Of a stretch of 55,054 bases of DNA, positions 52,142 to 55,054 are shown piece by piece; position 1 is the stretch's first letter, and each line of letters opens with the position of its first letter. Below the pieces are notes generated by a model that saw nothing but the letters and a program-made list of their open reading frames with translations, was not told the origin of the DNA and did not search any database. The DNA is from Treponema sp. UBA1233 (GTDB taxonomy: Bacteria > Spirochaetota > Spirochaetia > Treponematales > Treponemataceae): positions 1 through 55,054 of the forward strand of contig DBWR01000073.1 of NCBI GenBank assembly GCA_002309305.1. The letters are read 5' to 3'. Position numbers and translations under genes: made by a program.

Positions 52142-52177
52142 AAAAAAAAACGGCGGCCATGAGGAACATGACCACCG
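52142..52177 (-). terminator. terminator of the 181-residue outer-membrane protein gene
   Basis: On the minus strand CGGTGGTCATG and CATGGCCGCCG form an 11-base stem with a TTCCT loop, followed by nine T. It shares most bases with the terminator at 51088-51125. Confidence 0.87.
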
Positions 52178-52201
52178 AAATTATATGGACTTAAGTTTTT
52201 G

Positions 52202-52747
52202 TCAGAATCGGTATGCGACTCCTGCATTCACTGTGAAGCAGGCTGCGAAACCACCGCCATCTTTTGTACCGTCATCATGCTTAATGGCTTTTTTGGCCAT
52301 TCCAAAGATTCCTCCTTCAAGTTTGAACGAAAGTCCTGACTTTTTTCCACTCCAGAATTGAGGTTCCCATCCTATGCGCAAATCAATTGGAATAAAGGCT
52401 GCATTTCCACCGTCAAAATTGAATCCCATGCCCAGACCGTATCTGACGTAAAGTGCCTTCCACCAGAATGAGGCAAACACATTGGTGTTAAGGGATCTAC
52501 CAATAAGAATTGAACTTGTAATTCCAATGAGAGGATCCAAAGAAAGGTCAACTCCCGCATCCCACATAAACGAGTCGTTGATATCAAACTCGTATGCTGC
52601 TGATACATCAAGACCTAATCCGAAAGGAAGCAAATTCATCGGAACTCCAGCCTCAACCCTGAGATGGCTTGCAAAACCATCATCCTCTGCAAATGCGGCA
52701 CAGGAAAATACTGTCAGTGCTGCAATCAAAACAATAAGTTTTTTCAT
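52202..52747 (-). CDS. small outer-membrane beta-barrel protein, member of the palindrome-array regulon
   Basis: This 181-residue protein has a signal peptide (MKKLIVLIAALTVFSCAAFA) and a body of alternating hydrophobic strands and Gly/Asp turns (LRVEAGVPMNLLPFGLGLDV; ALYVRYGLGMGFNFDGG), ending VNAGVAYRF with the terminal Phe typical of outer-membrane barrels. AGGAG precedes the ATG. It has its own array-type promoter and terminator. It resembles small barrels of treponemes; function unknown. Confidence 0.75.
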   Translation of the reverse strand: MKKLIVLIAALTVFSCAAFAEDDGFASHLRVEAGVPMNLLPFGLGLDVSAAYEFDINDSFMWDAGVDLSLDPLIGITSSILIGRSLNTNVFASFWWKALYVRYGLGMGFNFDGGNAAFIPIDLRIGWEPQFWSGKKSGLSFKLEGGIFGMAKKAIKHDDGTKDGGGFAACFTVNAGVAYRF

Positions 52748-52818
52748 TATTAAACTCCTTTTTCCACTGCCATGTTTTTTATTTGAGGATTAATCCTCGT
52801 GTCGCAGTGGATGTCTTT

Positions 52819-52824
52819 AATATA
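52819..52824 (-). promoter_or_regulatory. -10 element of the 181-residue outer-membrane protein gene
   Basis: TATATT on the minus strand, 24 bases from the nearest palindrome of array 3. Confidence 0.55.
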
Positions 52825-52847
52825 GGTTTTCCGGAGTCAAAAAGAAA

Positions 52848-52908
52848 GTGAGTTTTACCCACTGAATTTCAGTGAGTTTTCTCACTAAAATTCGGTGAGT
52901 TTTCTCAC
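52848..52908 (-). promoter_or_regulatory. triple palindrome operator array 3
   Basis: Units at 52848 (GTGAGTTTTACCCAC), 52872 (GTGAGTTTTCTCAC) and 52895 (GTGAGTTTTCTCAC), spaced 24 and 23 bases. The middle unit differs from arrays 1 and 2, and the outer flanks are not conserved. It lies upstream of the minus-strand outer-membrane protein gene and about 120 bases from the plus-strand CAP gene. Confidence 0.75.
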
Positions 52909-52939
52909 TGATTTTCCATTTCAGTTTTCAACTTAATCA

Positions 52940-52968
52940 TTGACAACGGACATCTTGTGGGTTATCAT
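52940..52968 (+). promoter_or_regulatory. sigma-70-type promoter of the CAP-domain gene
   Basis: TTGACA, 17 bases, TATCAT, giving a leader of about 55 bases before the ATG at 53029. Confidence 0.75.
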
Positions 52969-53028
52969 TTTTTTATATGGACGTGCATCTCTATGCATGA
53001 AATCTAACGGTAAAGGGAGTGTTATATA

Positions 53029-53679
53029 ATGAAAAAGATTGTATTCTGTCTTGCATTGGTTTGTGGAATCTTGCTTATTTTTGGCTGTGAGTCAATGGGT
53101 TCTGTGTTTACGGGATCTTCCGGTTCATCTGGATCTTCATCTTCATCTGGAACGACAGCTTCATCAGGAAAGACAAGCTCCGGGACAGCTTCATCAGCTG
53201 GAAAAACAACATCTTCTACCACATCTGAGGAGGACGAGCAGGTTAATGTTGTATTTAAGCTTACGAATTCTTTCCGTACTGGAAGTGAGGCATATTACTG
53301 GAACAGTGACAACAAGACAAAGACCAGTCTTGTAGGAAAACTCGGAACGCTCAAGCTGGACGCTGACTTGTGCCGTGCCGCTAAAATCAGGGCGGAGGAA
53401 ACTGTAAAGAGCTTCTCCCATACAAGACCGGACGGACGCAGCTGCTTTACCGTGCTCAAGGATCTTTCCATAGGTTATACCCGTGTGGGTGAAAACATTG
53501 CCGCAGGAAACGGCGGAGGAGAAAGGACATTCCTGCAGTGGAAGGAAGACGACAAGGATTACGCAGGTCAGGGGCACCGCAGAAACATGCTGGGCGACTT
53601 TACCAAGATAGGAATTGCCAGGGCATACGACCCCAACGCAAGATACAGGTACTATTGGGTTATGATTTTGGCAAAATAG
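53029..53679 (+). CDS. CAP/SCP-domain (YkwD-like) lipoprotein
   Basis: This 216-residue protein has a lipobox (LIFGC, Cys20), a Ser/Gly/Thr-rich linker to about residue 65 and a bacterial CAP domain: LDADLCRAAKIRAEE, FSHTRPDGRSCFTVL, VGENIAAG, GHRRNMLGDFTKIGIARA and YWVMILAK. The His of FSHTRPDG and the Glu of GENIA are the conserved cleft residues. CAP proteins bind lipids or act on the cell envelope; the enzymatic role of bacterial ones is unclear. Confidence 0.88.
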   Translation: MKKIVFCLALVCGILLIFGCESMGSVFTGSSGSSGSSSSSGTTASSGKTSSGTASSAGKTTSSTTSEEDEQVNVVFKLTNSFRTGSEAYYWNSDNKTKTSLVGKLGTLKLDADLCRAAKIRAEETVKSFSHTRPDGRSCFTVLKDLSIGYTRVGENIAAGNGGGERTFLQWKEDDKDYAGQGHRRNMLGDFTKIGIARAYDPNARYRYYWVMILAK

Positions 53680-53683
53680 ACTA

Positions 53684-53712
53684 TTGTCCAAGATTTAAAA
53701 AAGTGCTAGTAT
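53684..53712 (+). promoter_or_regulatory. promoter of tRNA-Ala
   Basis: TTGTCC, 17 bases, TAGTAT; start predicted a few bases before the tRNA. Confidence 0.5.
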
Positions 53713-53723
53713 AACTTCACTTT

Positions 53724-53796
53724 GGGGATATAGCTCAGTTGGTAGAGCATTTGGTTCGCAATCAAAGGGTCACCGGTTCGACTCCGGCTATCTCCA
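53724..53796 (+). tRNA. tRNA-Ala (anticodon CGC)
   Basis: A cloverleaf can be drawn: acceptor GGGGATA/TATCTCC with the G3-U70 alanine identity pair, D arm GCTC AGTTGGTA GAGC, anticodon arm TTTGG TTCGCAA TCAAA with anticodon CGC, and T arm CCGG TTCGACT CCGG. Discriminator A; CCA is not encoded. Confidence 0.93.
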
Positions 53797-53825
53797 GTAG
53801 ACTTTGTTAAAAAGGAGGATTTATT

Positions 53826-54383
53826 ATGAAAAAGAAATTCCTTGCTGTTTTTGCGGCTCTCTTTGTCTTTGGAACCGCTGGGTCTTTTGCCTTTGACTGG
53901 TCCCAGTGCTGGTGCAACTATGGTGGTGGAATTGAAGAGGGTGACTGGATCCTTCATGTGGACACGGGATTGGGCGACTGGGTTATCTACAACAACTATG
54001 GCTATGATGCTTGGACGACCCCTTATCTGGAGGTTGGACTTAGTTATGCTGGCTTTATCGGAAAACTGCCCTTTACTTTCGGAGGTTTTGTCGGCTTTGA
54101 TGGACACGGCTACCGCTATTCTGATAATGATGTCAGAACCTACCTTAAAATCTATACTGGCGGCGACATTGCCTATCACCTTCAGCTTCCGCCGAAAATC
54201 ATCGACCTTTATGGGGGTCTCAGAGCGGGTGTAAAGCTTAGACTGGGAGATTATGACGGCAGGGTTAACGTCCTTTTTGATCCATATATTGGAGTCAACT
54301 TCTTCTTTACGGATTTCTTTGGCCTGAATGTGGAAACCGGTTATGAAAACTGGCTTAGGGCAGGTCTAAGCTTTAAGTTCTAG
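53826..54383 (+). CDS. small outer-membrane beta-barrel protein
   Basis: This 185-residue protein has a signal peptide (FLAVFAALFVFGTAGSFA) and an aromatic, Gly-rich mature chain (CWCNYGGGIEEGDWILHVDT; YLEVGLSYAGFIGKLPFTFG) ending WLRAGLSFKF. AAGGAGG precedes the ATG. Early CWCNY cysteines could pair. Like the 181-residue protein it looks like a small treponemal barrel. It follows the tRNA closely and may be read from the same transcript. Confidence 0.75.
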   Translation: MKKKFLAVFAALFVFGTAGSFAFDWSQCWCNYGGGIEEGDWILHVDTGLGDWVIYNNYGYDAWTTPYLEVGLSYAGFIGKLPFTFGGFVGFDGHGYRYSDNDVRTYLKIYTGGDIAYHLQLPPKIIDLYGGLRAGVKLRLGDYDGRVNVLFDPYIGVNFFFTDFFGLNVETGYENWLRAGLSFKF

Positions 54384-54404
54384 TTTGACTGGAATTAAAT
54401 AAGC

Positions 54405-54515
54405 GTCATTCTGAACTGTGTTAATGTCATTCCGGACTTGATCCGGAATCTAGCAAAAGATGCTGTGCGAAGCCGCCGAAGGCCATCAAGTTCAGCATGA
54501 CAGAATGGGGTGTCA
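54405..54515. repeat. intergenic palindromic repeat element
   Basis: It contains a perfect inverted repeat ATTCCGGA-CTTGA-TCCGGAAT at 54429-54449. The outer parts are partly complementary: GTCATTCTGAACT at the left, and AGTTCAGCATGACAGAATG at the right. This form resembles dispersed non-coding repeats known from many bacteria. It lies between the barrel gene and the EF-G gene; the rest of this ~310-base gap is AT-rich promoter DNA. Confidence 0.6.
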
Positions 54516-54593
54516 TGTCGGAGTTTTCCCCGGCTGGCATCCCGTTTTTTTTGTCGAAAAAAAGTGAATTCTTTGAAATTTTCTACTTTCCTA

Positions 54594-54622
54594 TTGAATA
54601 TAATGACGTTTTCTATTATATT
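54594..54622 (+). promoter_or_regulatory. probable promoter of the EF-G gene
   Basis: TTGAAT, 17 bases, TATATT. A second option is TATAAT at 54599-54604 with TTGAAA at 54573 (20-base spacer). Confidence 0.5.
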
Positions 54623-54695
54623 ATATCAATCATAGAAAATGGGTTTTCTCCATTCTTCTTTTTTAACCTGAATTTTTTTTAGAGAGGTAAACAAT

Positions 54696-55054
54696 ATGAG
54701 CTTTGATATTACCAAGGTACGTAATATCGGTATCAGCGCCCACATTGACTCTGGCAAAACTACTCTGTCAGAACGTATCTTGTTCTATTCCAACAAGATT
54801 CACCAGATTCACGAAGTCCGCGGTAAGGACGGTGTCGGCGCAGTTATGGATTCAATGGATCTGGAACGTGAGCGCGGCATCACAATTCAGTCTGCTGCAA
54901 CACAGGTTAACTGGAAGGGAACAACTATCAACTTGATCGACACACCAGGACACGTTGACTTTACTGTTGAAGTTGAACGCTCACTCCGTGTTCTTGACGG
55001 TGCCATCCTGGTTTTGTGTGCAGTAGCAGGTGTTCAGTCACAGTCAATCACTGT
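54696..55054 (+). CDS. fusA: elongation factor G, mitochondrial-EFG1-like type (5' part only)
   Basis: The first ~119 residues of the GTPase domain are present; the gene runs out of the window. It shows G1 AHIDSGKTTLSERILFYSNK, switch I EVRGKDGVGAVMDSMDLERE and RGITIQSAATQ, and G3 DTPGHVDFTVEVERSLRVLD. G1 has DSGK rather than the DAGK of common EF-G. The stretch up to LVLCAVAGVQSQ follows mitochondrial EFG1 closely. Spirochaetes are known to carry such EF-G forms. GAGAGG lies upstream of the ATG. It moves tRNA and mRNA during translation. Confidence 0.9.
   Translation, partial: MSFDITKVRNIGISAHIDSGKTTLSERILFYSNKIHQIHEVRGKDGVGAVMDSMDLERERGITIQSAATQVNWKGTTINLIDTPGHVDFTVEVERSLRVLDGAILVLCAVAGVQSQSIT

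Noticed and set aside
50366..52908. CRISPR-like array
   Set aside because: Only three short palindromes per site with repeated, not unique, spacers and no cas genes; they fit operator sites better.
53706..54179. Long minus-strand frame across the tRNA and the 185-residue protein gene
   Set aside because: Its end is the familiar false peptide made by antisense tRNA (SRTGDPLIANQM); the plus strand carries a real tRNA and a signal-peptide barrel.

Overview
The window looks like the chromosome of a treponeme-type spirochaete. The strongest clue is the last gene, whose EF-G resembles the mitochondrial EFG1 / spirochaete-planctomycete type. Supporting clues are many lipoproteins with relaxed lipoboxes, an HflKC pair beside a large membrane protein of unknown function, SUMF1-type secreted proteins, a PtsI without neighbouring sugar permeases, and RHS/DUF6273 proteins. 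Housekeeping genes have moderate GC. The RHS 3' ends and the genes just after them are clearly AT-rich, as expected of exchanged toxin/immunity modules. The genus is inferred from gene content only.

Layout. 1-2.5 kb: the 3' end of an RHS protein with an HExxH tail, an overlapping DUF6273 gene, a small secreted protein and two start-less fragments. 2.7-8.8 kb: an operon for a LolCDE/MacB-like ABC transporter (ATPase and two permeases), a LolA-like periplasmic protein and an outer-membrane protein. 8.9-18.0 kb: hemolysin III, a pair of membrane/TPR proteins, a SEC-C protein, RlmB-type methyltransferase, PtsI and a U32 peptidase. 18.1-20.8 kb (minus): SSB, a SUMF1 protein and CorA. 21.0-29.6 kb: a compact type II secretion (T2SS) cluster (GspD, E, F, G, two reduced pseudopilin-like proteins, a bitopic protein), two lipoproteins and a clostripain-like lipoprotein. 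It runs directly into a 1994-residue RHS protein with a papain/NlpC-like tail (29.7-35.7 kb), followed by two AT-rich secreted proteins that are immunity candidates. 38.5-50.3 kb is mostly minus strand: a carboxyltransferase, the HflKC block, GroEL, and an operon of a 42-residue lipoprotein, a membrane protein, a histidine kinase and a NarL-type regulator, then a CDP-alcohol phosphotransferase with its own promoter. A DedA gene lies on the plus strand. 50.5-55.1 kb: a MazF toxin-antitoxin pair, a lipoprotein, two small outer-membrane proteins, a CAP-domain lipoprotein, tRNA-Ala(CGC) and the start of the EF-G gene.

Two things stand out. First, three near-identical arrays of three GTGAG..CTCAC palindromes, spaced 24 and 23 bp, each sit 24-25 bp upstream of a -10-like hexamer. 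They face the two-component operon, the 268-residue lipoprotein gene and the 181-residue outer-membrane protein gene. This looks like a small regulon, possibly controlled by the NarL-type regulator encoded in the first operon. Second, the T2SS cluster leads without a break into a Sec-signal RHS toxin with downstream immunity candidates, suggesting RHS export through a minimal T2SS. The gspG-like gene has two overlapping ribosome-binding-site/start pairs in different frames; a six-G tract decides which one reads into the pilin.

A third theme is leaderless translation. At least five genes (SEC-C, ptsI, U32, DedA, CDP-alcohol phosphotransferase) have a -10 element ending only 6-9 bases before the start codon and no usable Shine-Dalgarno.
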